This document shows positions 51,572 to 59,689 of a stretch of DNA of 64,000 bases, one piece after another (the first letter of the stretch is position 1; each line of letters opens with the position of its first letter). This DNA comes from a bacterium. GTDB lineage: Bacteria; Chloroflexota; Dehalococcoidia; Tepidiformales; Tepidiformaceae. The notes below the pieces were generated by a model. That model ran no database searches. It was not told the DNA's origin and saw only the letters and a program-made list of their open reading frames with translations. The stretch spans positions 124,001 through 188,000 of the forward strand of contig QEVS01000002.1 in the NCBI GenBank assembly GCA_003577245.1, read 5' to 3'. The position numbers and the translations under genes were made by a program.

Positions 51572-51691
51572 TTACTTCTTCAGTTCGAGCGGCGTATCGC
51601 CACAGGTAAGTTCGCCGTCACCGCCCTTGGTGACAATGAACTCCGACCCACAGGCCGGGCATGTGTAGCGTTTTCCTGTTTGTGCTGGCAT
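51572..51691 (-). CDS. Desulforedoxin-like metal-binding protein, 39 aa
   Basis: A 39-residue protein with KRYTCPACGSEFIV and a later ELTCGD, giving CxxC plus one further cysteine, in the pattern of desulforedoxin or the N-terminal domain of desulfoferrodoxin, which bind iron or zinc by four cysteines as a dimer. Only three Cys are present here, so the ligand set is incomplete or completed by another residue. A GAGGT lies 9 nt before the ATG. It is followed by the cysteine-poor paralogue and preceded by the bc-complex operon. Confidence 0.65.
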   Translation of the reverse strand: MPAQTGKRYTCPACGSEFIVTKGGDGELTCGDTPLELKK

Positions 51692-51793
51692 GGGCCAATA
51701 CCTCTTTGTTGTACGTCCCGGCGGCCCTTTTCCGGTCCCCGCCTGGTTATGACGGGATCGTAAGCAGAGGCCAGAAGCCGGTCAAACCACTCA

Positions 51794-51824
51794 CGGGCGA
51801 GAGGCCAGGCCCGGCCTCTGCCCG
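51794..51824 (-). terminator. Hairpin after the cytochrome c fusion gene
   Basis: CGGGC-(G)-AGAGGCC pairs with GGCCTCTGCCCG (12 bp with one bulge, 6-nt loop), 17 nt beyond the stop of the cytochrome c fusion gene. Downstream on the minus strand is a weak GTTTG. Confidence 0.5.
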
Positions 51825-51840
51825 TAATGCGCAGCTGGAG

Positions 51841-53421
51841 CTACTGGACGAACACCCACGAGAGCATGTCGGGGTGGTAGTCACAGGTGATCTTGAAGTC
51901 GCCCTCTTTGTCGAAGGTGATTGTCCGCTTATCGCCCTGCTTGAGGTCGCCGTTGTCCTTCGTCCCGTTAATGGTGATGGTGTGAAGCCCTACGACGCTA
52001 TCGAACGCAATGGATGTCCCCTTAGCGATGAGGACGACGCCCTTGTTGATAGCCTGCGCGGTACCGTCGGCAACGACGGTCCAGTCATTCGCGTGGGCAT
52101 CTATCTTCACTTCTTTGGATGGCGTCTCGGGCACCGCGGGCTTCTCGCCCGCAGGGGCTTTGCCCGAGATGATCGTCTCAAACATGGTGGTGCTGACGGC
52201 GTATTGCACGCAGCCGGTGCCATCGTTCTTGGTATCGGCAGGGGCTGTACCCCAGGCCTCGTTGGGGAGCTTGAGCGTCTGGCCAATCTGCACGACCGCG
52301 TCTGAGGCAAGTCCGTTGGCGTCGCCAAGGCTCCCGGCGGTCACATTGCCATACCCGGCGGCCACCTCTTCAAGGGACTGACCCTTGACTACGTACTCCT
52401 TGATCTGAGGCAGAACGAGCGTGAGGTCGGGCGGGAGCTGGTCCTCTTCGGCAAGGGCTCCGACCATGTCTTTGTTCAGGTCAACCAGTGCGGCGACTGC
52501 GATAGAGTGGCGGCCCGCGACCGAAGCGAGCGTGTCACCCGCCACGGTTGCGTAGGTTGCCCCCTCGGGCAGTGCGAGCTTCTGCCCCGGGAAGAGGCCA
52601 AAGATGGCCTGTCCGCTGCTGTCGAGGAGGGTGAACGTGCCCCGCTTGGCGTCGATCTTGAACGGCAGCTTGTTGAGCTCGGCGACGATGGCGGCGCCTA
52701 CGTGCTGCGCTTCAGCGATCTTCCGGACGGTGTCGTTCTCGGTGTAGATGGTGACGATGCGCCCCTCGGGGAACTGGGGCGTGGGCGGGATCTTCGCCCG
52801 CGAACCCTTCACCACGGGGGCGTCGAAGAGCGCGGGGTCGTCGGTGGGGAGGCCGTTGTAGGCAGCAAGCTCTTTCGGCCCGATGTTGTGGGCTCGCGCA
52901 ATGGCCGCCAGTGTATCGCCGCTGACGATGGCCGAGAGGTCCTGGTTGAGGACGTGAGCGAACTCCACGGCCTCGAGCCAGCCTGTATTGGTGGGATTGC
53001 CATTCTCATCGACCAGCGTTGTATCGATGGGTGCGGTGAGGAAATCGACGATGTGTTCGATCTGCCGTTCGTTGAGCGCGCCGCCACTGGTGTTGAGCCA
53101 GGCTGGCATGAGGGTGCCTGCACGGCCGCAGGAAACGGTTCGTTCGAGAAGGTGCCGGTTGGCCTTGAGCTTGAGGGGGTCCTGGTCCTTGAAGGCAGCG
53201 GTATTGAGCGGGAGGCCAACCCCGCCTTCGCCGCTGTTGCCATGGCAGCTGCGGCAGTTATTGGCGAAGAGGAGGGCGCCACGCTCGATGGATTCTTCGA
53301 GGTGGTACTCCTCGCGGATGGGCGAGCGGTAAGGAAGGTCGACGACGGCGTAGGCGGCGCAGCTCCCTACGAAGAGGAAGAAGAGGACGACGACCAGGAA
53401 GATCTGTTTCTGAGTATTCAC
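51841..53421 (-). CDS. Cytochrome c - LysM - cupredoxin fusion protein
   Basis: A 526-residue exported protein, last gene of the bc-complex operon, starting at GTG. A signal anchor (about 7-27) leads to a class I cytochrome c domain with haem motif CRSCH (56-60) and likely axial Met105 (TLMPAW). Four LysM-like repeats follow (about 163-191, 223-250, 290-318, 341-370), then a Pro-rich linker and a C-terminal cupredoxin domain with type 1 copper ligands H480, C513, H516 and M519 (CDYHPDM). It could carry electrons from the Rieske/cytochrome b complex through haem to copper while the LysM domains tether it to peptidoglycan. I know of no standard family with this order. Confidence 0.88.
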   Translation of the reverse strand: MNTQKQIFLVVVLFFLFVGSCAAYAVVDLPYRSPIREEYHLEESIERGALLFANNCRSCHGNSGEGGVGLPLNTAAFKDQDPLKLKANRHLLERTVSCGRAGTLMPAWLNTSGGALNERQIEHIVDFLTAPIDTTLVDENGNPTNTGWLEAVEFAHVLNQDLSAIVSGDTLAAIARAHNIGPKELAAYNGLPTDDPALFDAPVVKGSRAKIPPTPQFPEGRIVTIYTENDTVRKIAEAQHVGAAIVAELNKLPFKIDAKRGTFTLLDSSGQAIFGLFPGQKLALPEGATYATVAGDTLASVAGRHSIAVAALVDLNKDMVGALAEEDQLPPDLTLVLPQIKEYVVKGQSLEEVAAGYGNVTAGSLGDANGLASDAVVQIGQTLKLPNEAWGTAPADTKNDGTGCVQYAVSTTMFETIISGKAPAGEKPAVPETPSKEVKIDAHANDWTVVADGTAQAINKGVVLIAKGTSIAFDSVVGLHTITINGTKDNGDLKQGDKRTITFDKEGDFKITCDYHPDMLSWVFVQ

Positions 53422-53433
53422 CCGTTCCTCCGC

Positions 53434-54057
53434 CTAGCCGTTGTATGCGACCGTGCGCAGCGGGTTGTCGGCCGCTCCGCCGGTGATCTTGCCTGTATCG
53501 ACGTTGAGAGACCCATCGGGGTTGATGGTGAGGGCCATGGTGTCCATGGGACGCGGCGCCGGCCCGTAGACGCGGATGCCGGCGCGGGAGTAGGTGGAAC
53601 CGTGGCAGGGGCAGCGGAACCAGCCTTTGATTCCCGGGAAGTTCACGGCGGCGCCATCGAAGTTGGGCGACCACGGGACCGTGCAACCAAGGTGGGGGCA
53701 CTTCCAGTAGAGGGCGAGCAGGCCGCCGGTGCCGCCCACGCCAAGCACATCACCTTCGGCGCCCTGCAGGTTGGCAAGCCAGAACTTGCCTTCGGAGATG
53801 CGCGCGGGGTCATCGCCGGCCGTTGGGATGCGGGCCTTCGTGACATTCACCACCCCGCCGAAACCGGTCGGGCGGCGCAGATTGAAGAAGGCGAGCGTTC
53901 CGGCAGCCATGGCGCCGATCGAGAGGGTGAGGCCGGCGAAAACGCTCACGCGCATGAAGGAGCGGCGTGCGAGGCGGCGGGCTTCCTGCTGGCGCACGTA
54001 CTCGATTTTTCCTGCCGGGGTCTTGCCGGGCGTTGCTGTCTGTTCGATCTGCGTCAT
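53434..54057 (-). CDS. Rieske [2Fe-2S] iron-sulfur protein
   Basis: A 207-residue Rieske protein. The cytoplasmic N-terminus ends in RRLARRSFMR before one transmembrane helix (about 38-58), a typical Tat-like signal anchor. The cluster ligands lie in CPHLGC and CPCHGST. It accepts electrons from quinol at the Qo site of the cytochrome b subunits and passes them to the haem c domain of the next gene product (12-nt gap). Normal length. Confidence 0.95.
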   Translation of the reverse strand: MTQIEQTATPGKTPAGKIEYVRQQEARRLARRSFMRVSVFAGLTLSIGAMAAGTLAFFNLRRPTGFGGVVNVTKARIPTAGDDPARISEGKFWLANLQGAEGDVLGVGGTGGLLALYWKCPHLGCTVPWSPNFDGAAVNFPGIKGWFRCPCHGSTYSRAGIRVYGPAPRPMDTMALTINPDGSLNVDTGKITGGAADNPLRTVAYNG

Positions 54058-54070
54058 GTTCGATGTGTTC

Positions 54071-54934
54071 CTAATGTTGACCGGGTATGCCTTCGCTGAC
54101 CTTCAGCTGCCACGGGAAGACGAGCTCCTGACCCTGTCCGCGGAAGGCTGTGCCCACGACTGTGAGGACGAGGTAGGCGCCGACAAAGCCGCTGAAGAGG
54201 ACGACAACAGCGTCGCGGCGGGTGAAGATCATTCCCGCCCGCCAGAGGGCGAAGATGAGGAGCGAGGGGAAGGCGACCATCACGCCGGTTGGGATGCCCT
54301 GTTCCACAAGCCAGCCGGGGAAGTCCAGGTTCTGGAAATCCTCGCCGATGATGACGATGTTCCAGGGCGAGTAGGTGATTTCGCGTGACCATTCGGGCCA
54401 GGGCAGCTGGGTCTGGATAGAGCGGACGTTTTCGAGGAAGCGGAAGGTATCGCCCCCCGAGAAGCCGAACCAGTCGTTGAGGAAGAAGGCGAGCTTGCCC
54501 GAGTCCCAGAGGATGAGGAACCAGGTGCCGACGATGCCAACGAGGCCGCCGATGATGGAGAGCTTGATGGAGTTTTCGGTGCCGAACCAGATTCCCTGGC
54601 CGTCATTATCCCGGTCGAAGTAGGGGAAAGCTCCCATGATCACGAGCCAGATGCTGGGGACGATGACGCCGGCAAGGGCGGCGTTCATGTGCAGCAGAAG
54701 TTCCTGGAGATTGAGCAGGTACCAGGGCGCCTTCGACGGGTTGGGCGTGACATCGGCGTTTGCCTGGTCGAGCAGCGGCGCGTTCATCAGGAAGGAAAGC
54801 AGGAAGAGCGCGAGGGTGAAGACCATGGCCGCGATGAATTCGATGAAGACGAGGTCGGGCCAGACGAGGACCTCTTCGTCGCGCGCGCGGGGCTGGGGCT
54901 TTGCGGCCGGCCGGGCTACTGCAGCAGTCGCCAT
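54071..54934 (-). CDS. Cytochrome b C-terminal domain protein (subunit IV-like)
   Basis: A 287-residue membrane protein with about four transmembrane helices, corresponding to the C-terminal half of cytochrome b or subunit IV. Where bc1/b6f proteins have PEWY, this one has KAPWY (NPSKAPWYLLNLQELLLHM), so the Qo-site glutamate is missing from its usual position. A long loop with acidic residues (FDRDNDGQG) follows. It is encoded 47 nt after the N-terminal half and before the Rieske gene. Confidence 0.88.
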   Translation of the reverse strand: MATAAVARPAAKPQPRARDEEVLVWPDLVFIEFIAAMVFTLALFLLSFLMNAPLLDQANADVTPNPSKAPWYLLNLQELLLHMNAALAGVIVPSIWLVIMGAFPYFDRDNDGQGIWFGTENSIKLSIIGGLVGIVGTWFLILWDSGKLAFFLNDWFGFSGGDTFRFLENVRSIQTQLPWPEWSREITYSPWNIVIIGEDFQNLDFPGWLVEQGIPTGVMVAFPSLLIFALWRAGMIFTRRDAVVVLFSGFVGAYLVLTVVGTAFRGQGQELVFPWQLKVSEGIPGQH

Positions 54935-54985
54935 ATTGCGATTCCTATCCTGCTCTGTACTTCGGGGTTACCGGTTAACTATGGC

Positions 54986-55738
54986 CTAGAGGGGCCGGGC
55001 GAGGCCGCCATCCCGGCGAATGCGCCAGAAGTGGACAGCCATGAAGATCGCGGCCAGCAGGGGCAGGCCGATGACGTGAAGGGTGTAGAAGCGGATGAGG
55101 GCGTTGGGGCCCACTTCAAACCCGCCGAGGAGCCAGAAGCGGGACTTGGGGCCAAGCACCGGGGCGGCGCCGGCGATGTTGGTGCCGACGGTGATGGCCC
55201 AGAAGGCCAGCTGGTCCCATGGGAGCAGATAGCCGGTGAAGCTGAGGAGGAATGTAAGGACGAGGAGGATGACCCCGATTACCCAGTTGAACTCACGCGG
55301 AGGCTTGTAGGCGCCCGTATAGAAGACACGCATCATGTGCATGAAAACGAGGATGACCATGGCGTGGGCCATCCAGCGGTGCATGTTCCTCATGAGCTGG
55401 CCGAACTGGACGGTGGTCTCGATGTTCTGCATATCGAGGTAGGCGCGTTCAACGCTCGGCACGTAGTAGAACATCAGGAGGATGCCCGTGACGGTGAGGC
55501 CAAGGAACATGAAGAACGAGAGCCCGCCGAGGCAGTAGGTGTGGGTCACCTTGACGTGGGTGCGGTGGAGCCTCGTTGGGTGCAGGTGAAGGAACACGTT
55601 CGTCGCGACAATCAGCATCTGGTTGCGCGGGGTGTTCGGGTAGCCAGTGCGGAAGATGGACTTCCACACGTAGTTGTGGAACATCTTGTCGTAGAGCTTG
55701 TCCGACAGGCTCGGCTTTGCAGGCGTCTCGACAGCCAA
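54986..55738 (-). CDS. Cytochrome b N-terminal (b6-type) subunit
   Basis: A 250-residue cytochrome b/b6 domain with four transmembrane helices and haem-b histidines in [17 protein letters not shown] and [26 protein letters not shown]. Split from its C-terminal half, as in b6f-type complexes. The TTG at 55738 is chosen because AGGAGG lies 6 nt upstream (55745-55750); the GTG at 55768 would overlap the preceding small gene. It passes electrons from quinol to the haems and back to the quinone pool. Confidence 0.95.
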   Translation of the reverse strand: MAVETPAKPSLSDKLYDKMFHNYVWKSIFRTGYPNTPRNQMLIVATNVFLHLHPTRLHRTHVKVTHTYCLGGLSFFMFLGLTVTGILLMFYYVPSVERAYLDMQNIETTVQFGQLMRNMHRWMAHAMVILVFMHMMRVFYTGAYKPPREFNWVIGVILLVLTFLLSFTGYLLPWDQLAFWAITVGTNIAGAAPVLGPKSRFWLLGGFEVGPNALIRFYTLHVIGLPLLAAIFMAVHFWRIRRDGGLARPL

Positions 55739-55755
55739 TCCCTTCCTCCTCGGCC

Positions 55756-55875
55756 CTATTTCTGCCACCAGCGGCCCAGGGCCACCATAATGCCCAGCGA
55801 GGCGACCATCGTGATGAACACGAAGACCAGCTCGAGCGTTTCTGCGAAGTCATGCGGCAGGTTAGAGAATTCCAA
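55756..55875 (-). CDS. 39-residue single-helix membrane protein of the bc operon
   Basis: A short gene: TTG start with AGGAGG about 9 nt upstream and a stop before the cytochrome b gene. The product ([15 protein letters not shown]..., ending GRWWQK) has one transmembrane helix at about 13-33. It is first in the operon, right after the promoter. It resembles in size and position the small subunits of b6f-type or cytochrome oxidase complexes, so it is likely a structural accessory of the complex; homology is not established. Confidence 0.7.
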   Translation of the reverse strand: MEFSNLPHDFAETLELVFVFITMVASLGIMVALGRWWQK

Positions 55876-55958
55876 TCCGGCCGACCTCCTCTTTCGGTCG
55901 CCGGGCACACTCACCCGCGGGGCGGCGCCTGCGACTTTGTGAATGGCGTAGCAAAGGT

Positions 55959-55987
55959 GTTATACATCGGCCCCTTGGAGGGGTCAA
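55959..55987 (-). promoter_or_regulatory. Sigma-70 promoter of the bc-complex operon
   Basis: Minus strand TTGACC (55982-55987), 17-nt spacer, TATAAC (55959-55964), about 85 nt upstream of the TTG of the 39-residue gene. Confidence 0.7.
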
Positions 55988-56045
55988 ACGGACTTCACCG
56001 GGGTAAAGGCGCCCCTGCCCCCGGAGCACGACTGGCGCGCGATGG

Positions 56046-56780
56046 TCAGTCCCGCCGGAAGCGCATGCGGAGCAGGCCCCGGACGTCTTCAATCGCAGTC
56101 CTGACAATCTTTACCTTCGTATCGGGATCTTCGTCCCAGCGTACGGGGAGCTCGCAAATCTTGAAGCCCCGGCGGTGGGCCAGGATCAGCAGCTCGGTAT
56201 CGAAGAACCACATGCGGTTCTCGATGAGGGGAACCACCTCTTCGACCACGCGGCGATCGAGGGCCTTGAACCCGCACTGCGCATCGGTTATCCGCAGCCT
56301 GGGGAAGGTGGCTCGAATCAGGAAGACGTAGCCGCGAGAGGTGACCTCCCGCTTGAGCGACCGCCGCGTCTGCGAGCCCCGGGCCAGCCGCGAGCCGATG
56401 GCGACGTCGCAGCCTTCTTCCGCCACCATCCCTATGAGCCGCGGTAGGTGCTCGATGTCGGTGCTCAGGTCCACGTCCATGTAGGAGACGATGTCGGCGT
56501 CGCTCGCCATCCAGGCCTGCTTCAAGGCGAGGCCCCGCCCCTTGATGGTGAGCAGCTCGGCGCGGACCCGCCCCGGGAACTCCTGCTCAAGCTCCTGCGC
56601 CAGGGCTCCCGTGCCGTCGTTCGAGCCGTTATCGGCGATGACCACGCGCCAGTCGTGCTGAGGGTGTCCTTCGAGGAAGGTGAGGGTCCGCTCGACGCTT
56701 GCACGCAGCACGGCGACCTCGTTGTAGCAGGGGATGACGACATCCACCCGTTTGCGCGCCGCTTCGGCCGTCATATCCAC
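56046..56780 (-). CDS. Dolichyl-phosphate-sugar-type glycosyltransferase (GT2)
   Basis: A 244-residue GT2 glycosyltransferase. It begins with VDVVIPCYNEVAVL, has the DxD-type MDVDLSTD motif (SYMDVDLSTD), and ends with a QCGFKA...FFDTELL segment typical of DPM1/Alg5-like polyprenyl-phosphate sugar transferases (AQCGFKALDRR). It transfers a sugar from a nucleotide to a polyprenyl phosphate for envelope glycoconjugates. The start is GTG. It is upstream of the bc-operon promoter and transcribed in the same direction. Confidence 0.9.
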   Translation of the reverse strand: MDMTAEAARKRVDVVIPCYNEVAVLRASVERTLTFLEGHPQHDWRVVIADNGSNDGTGALAQELEQEFPGRVRAELLTIKGRGLALKQAWMASDADIVSYMDVDLSTDIEHLPRLIGMVAEEGCDVAIGSRLARGSQTRRSLKREVTSRGYVFLIRATFPRLRITDAQCGFKALDRRVVEEVVPLIENRMWFFDTELLILAHRRGFKICELPVRWDEDPDTKVKIVRTAIEDVRGLLRMRFRRD

Positions 56781-56887
56781 TGCATTGTGGTTTGCCGCGC
56801 CTGAACGCGCTATCGCGAACAGGAAGCCGCCGGCCGCGCGTCGCCCTCCGCAGAGCGGGGGGAAGGCGTTAACGCGGGGGCAGGTTG

Positions 56888-57148
56888 TTAGCTCTTCGCG
56901 ATAAGAGCGGCGAGGCGGCGCTTCTGCCTGTCGGCCTTGCCGACGTGGATGGCGCCCTTGCGGGCCGCACGGTCGAGCGCCGAATAGGCTGCGCTGAGGG
57001 CGGTTGCCGTGGCCTCGGGGTCACCCGAGGTGGCTGCTTCGCGCGCGGCGCGGACCCTGGTGCGCGTGAAGGACTTCGTGGCACGGTTCCGGTCGCGCCG
57101 CTTGAGGGACTGGTGCCACCGCTTGATTGCGGACTTGTTGTTCGCCAT
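56888..57148 (-). CDS. rpsT: 30S ribosomal protein bS20
   Basis: An 86-residue bS20: MANNKSAIKRWHQSLKRRDRNR, then the helical body ending RKGAIHVGKADRQKRRLAALI. It binds 16S rRNA early in 30S assembly. It is monocistronic, divergent from the crotonase gene, 107 nt from the upstream GT2. No clear Shine-Dalgarno is present directly before the ATG. Confidence 0.97.
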   Translation of the reverse strand: MANNKSAIKRWHQSLKRRDRNRATKSFTRTRVRAAREAATSGDPEATATALSAAYSALDRAARKGAIHVGKADRQKRRLAALIAKS

Positions 57149-57253
57149 GGGGCTGTGTTTTCCCGCAGTGATTCAGAGTTGCGAAGAGTGAGCATATCGC
57201 GAACGGCGCACGCGCGCAAAGGCGGCGCGCGGCCGGGGGCAAGCCCGGGCGCC

Positions 57254-57259
57254 TATAAT
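57254..57259 (+). promoter_or_regulatory. Perfect -10 box of the crotonase gene
   Basis: TATAAT with a 28-nt leader containing TGGAG before the TTG start. No -35 hexamer is visible. Confidence 0.55.
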
Positions 57260-57287
57260 CGGCCCACATCAACCCCTGGAGACAACC

Positions 57288-58181
57288 TTGGACCGCGAAT
57301 TCGAGAACCTGCTCGTCGACCGCGTGGGAACTGACGGCCGCGTTGCCCGCATCACGCTCAACCGGCCCGAGAAGATGAATTCCCTTTCGCAAGAGCTCCT
57401 CTATGACCTGTGGGAGTGCCTGCATGACCTCGAGGCCGACCCGGCGGCGCGCGTGATTGTGGTTCGCGGCGCGGGCCGGACTTTCAGCGCCGGCTACGAC
57501 CTGACCCCCGCTCGCGGAGGGGCAGACGCGATCGTGCGCCGCTACCAGGCGGTGGACGAGAACAGGCGCCGGCTGATGATGGGCATCCGCACGGGGATGC
57601 AGCAGATCAGCGATATCCACATGTACTTCTGGAACATGGCCAAGGTGACGATCGCCCAGGTTCACGGATATGCGCTCGCGGGCGGCTGCGAGCTGGCGAT
57701 GATGGCCGACCTGGTGACGGCCGCGGAGGATGCCCAGCTGGGCCATCCGGGGGTGCGCGCGCTGGGAACGAGCCGCACGGGCGTGATCTGGCCGCTGGTC
57801 ATTGGGATGCGAAAGGCGAAGGAGCTCTATTACACCGGCGATAGCATCAGCGGTGTCGAGGCGGAGCGAATCGGGATGGTGAACTACGCATTCCCGAAAG
57901 CGGAGCTGGAAGAGCGGACCATTGCCCTCGCCGACCACGTGGCGAACATGCCCGCCGACCACCTCGCCATCCTGAAGGTCAACATGAACCGCTTCTACGA
58001 GAACATGGGCATCTACTCATCGGTGAGGAGCTCGACCGACCTCGATGCCGCAGCCCAGTTCACGACGTTCTCCTACGGCTGGCAGGACAAGATGCGGGAA
58101 TCGATGGAGAGCGGGGTCGGCTTGAAAGGTGCTCTCGACTGGCGGGACGGGCCGTACCGGGGCTTTCGCGCGAAGGGATAG
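57288..58181 (+). CDS. Enoyl-CoA hydratase/isomerase family protein
   Basis: A 297-residue crotonase-fold protein starting at TTG with TGGAG 7 nt upstream. The first oxyanion-hole strand FSAGYDL and the second GYALAGGCELAMMADL are present, so the Glu144-equivalent (GGCELA) is kept, but the second catalytic glutamate is replaced (QLGHPGVRALG instead of the usual xxPE). It is probably a CoA-ester hydratase, isomerase or hydrolase of altered chemistry. The C-terminal helices extend for trimerisation. It is monocistronic. Confidence 0.85.
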   Translation: MDREFENLLVDRVGTDGRVARITLNRPEKMNSLSQELLYDLWECLHDLEADPAARVIVVRGAGRTFSAGYDLTPARGGADAIVRRYQAVDENRRRLMMGIRTGMQQISDIHMYFWNMAKVTIAQVHGYALAGGCELAMMADLVTAAEDAQLGHPGVRALGTSRTGVIWPLVIGMRKAKELYYTGDSISGVEAERIGMVNYAFPKAELEERTIALADHVANMPADHLAILKVNMNRFYENMGIYSSVRSSTDLDAAAQFTTFSYGWQDKMRESMESGVGLKGALDWRDGPYRGFRAKG

Positions 58182-58253
58182 GGTTGCTCTTCGGGGTGCA
58201 ATGGGCCCGGGAGAGCTCTAGACTGCGCCCATACGAAATCTCAGGAGTGCGCA

Positions 58254-58313
58254 ATGACGCAGGCAGCTGAGTCCGAAATCACCACCCGCAACGGGGTGCT
58301 TGTGGAGGCCGAG
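58254..58313 (+). pseudogene. Truncated 5' end of a plus-strand gene (OsmC-like?)
   Basis: An ATG with CAGGAG 6 nt upstream and a TAGACT -10-like box (58219-58224) starts a frame reading [19 protein letters not shown], after which it runs antisense to a DUF1028 fragment and has no further protein-like sequence. The NGVLVEA segment resembles the start of OsmC-type proteins. I interpret it as a surviving promoter and first exon-like 19 codons of a gene whose rest is missing. Low certainty. Confidence 0.4.
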
Positions 58314-58475
58314 CCCTTCGGGTCCGTAGGCGGGGTTCGTGAACGACTGTGTGGCGACGGCGCCCACACCGGCCTTGACCCATGGAACGACGGCTCCGGC
58401 ACAGGGCTGATGGGTGGCAACACCCACCCCCAGCTCACCACTTTGCGGGTCATGGGCGACGATCGAGAACGTCAC
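58305..58475 (-). pseudogene. Truncated DUF1028 (Ntn-hydrolase-like) gene
   Basis: The GTG at 58475 with GGAGG upstream starts [39 protein letters not shown] and [11 protein letters not shown], the N-terminal 57 residues of a DUF1028 protein. The reading then changes to unrelated sequence and stops at 58218, where the family normally runs for 200 or more residues. It is cut at the same place (about 58305-58313) as the plus-strand remnant. Confidence 0.7.
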
Positions 58476-58550
58476 GGCCGGCCTCCGGTGGTGACCGCAT
58501 TGGCCACCACCGGGGCAATGTAGCCGATCCGGGCCGGGCCCGGGCGTGCC

Positions 58551-59264
58551 TCAGGCGGTGCGGAGGCTGAGGGCCTGCGCGAGGTCGAGCCGGATGCCGG
58601 GGCCCATGGTGGTCGTGAGGGTGACGGAGCGGATGTACTGGCCCTTGGCGTCTTTGGGCTTGGCGGCGTTCACGGCCTCGATGAGCGTGGCCATGTTTTC
58701 GCGGATCTTCGCTTCGTCGAAGCTCACCTTGCCCAGGGGCACATGGATGTTCGCCAGGCGGTCGAGGCGGAACTCGACACGTCCCTGCTTGGCATCGGTG
58801 ACGGCCCTGGCGATGTCTTCACCGCCGACGACAGTCCCGGAGCGGGGGTTGGGCATGAGGCCACGCGGGCCGAGCACGCGGCCGAGGCGGCCGACCTTGC
58901 CCATCATCTCGCGGGTGGCGATGGCCACGTCGAAGTCGGTCCAGCCGCCTTCGATGCGCTTGATGAGGTCGTCGCTGCCGACGTGGTCTGCACCGGCATC
59001 CTGGGCGGCCTTTGCGGGTTCGCCTTCAGTGAAGACGAGCACGCGCATCACCTTGCCAAGGCCGTGAGGGAGCACTGTGCTGCCCCGGATCTGTTGTTCG
59101 GCGTGGCGCGGGTCGAGCCCGGTCTTGATGTGGAGCTCGACGGTCTCATCGAACTTTGCGGGGTGGACTTCGCGAGCCAGCGCGATCGCCTCATCGACGG
59201 CGTAGAGCCTGGACTTATCGACCTTCGCGGCAGCTTCGAGGTAGCGCTTTCCGTGTTTCGGCAT
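58551..59264 (-). CDS. rplA: 50S ribosomal protein uL1
   Basis: A 237-residue uL1 with the typical [16 protein letters not shown] start, TVLPHGLGK strand and [14 protein letters not shown] motif. It binds 23S rRNA at the L1 stalk and, in many bacteria, represses translation of its own operon by binding its mRNA. It follows rplK with 2 nt between. The normal neighbour rplJ is absent; instead a broken DUF1028 gene follows. Confidence 0.98.
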   Translation of the reverse strand: MPKHGKRYLEAAAKVDKSRLYAVDEAIALAREVHPAKFDETVELHIKTGLDPRHAEQQIRGSTVLPHGLGKVMRVLVFTEGEPAKAAQDAGADHVGSDDLIKRIEGGWTDFDVAIATREMMGKVGRLGRVLGPRGLMPNPRSGTVVGGEDIARAVTDAKQGRVEFRLDRLANIHVPLGKVSFDEAKIRENMATLIEAVNAAKPKDAKGQYIRSVTLTTTMGPGIRLDLAQALSLRTA

Positions 59265-59266
59265 GG

Positions 59267-59689
59267 CTACACCACCTCGATGCCCATGCTGCGGGCAGTG
59301 CCTTCGATGATTTTGATGGCCTCATCAACGTCGTTGGCGTTGAGGTCGGCCATTTTGGTCTCGGCGATCTTGCGGAGGTCGGAGACCCTGACCTTGCCCA
59401 CCTTGTTAAGGCGGGGGTTGCCGCTCCCCTTGTCAATGCCGGCAGCCTTGCGGAGGAGGTCCGCGGCGGGCGGGGTCTTGAGAACGAAGGTGAAGGAGCG
59501 GTCTTCGAAGATCGTGAGCTGGGCCGGGATGATCTGGCCCACCTGGTTCTGCGTGCGAGCGTTGTACTCTTTGCAGAACTCCATGATGTTCACGCCGTGC
59601 TGGCCGAGTGCGGGGCCAATGGGCGGGGCCGGGTTCGCTTTCCCGGCCGGGATCTGCAGTGTCACCACTGCCCGGACTTTCTTTGCCAT
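59267..59689 (-). CDS. rplK: 50S ribosomal protein uL11
   Basis: A 140-residue uL11: [36 protein letters not shown] and the C-terminal rRNA-binding domain. It is part of the GTPase-associated centre and required for RelA activation. It is first in the pair with rplA. nusG and secE, which usually precede it, are not found upstream; the region instead is a divergent promoter area shared with the GH1 gene. Confidence 0.98.
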   Translation of the reverse strand: MAKKVRAVVTLQIPAGKANPAPPIGPALGQHGVNIMEFCKEYNARTQNQVGQIIPAQLTIFEDRSFTFVLKTPPAADLLRKAAGIDKGSGNPRLNKVGKVRVSDLRKIAETKMADLNANDVDEAIKIIEGTARSMGIEVV

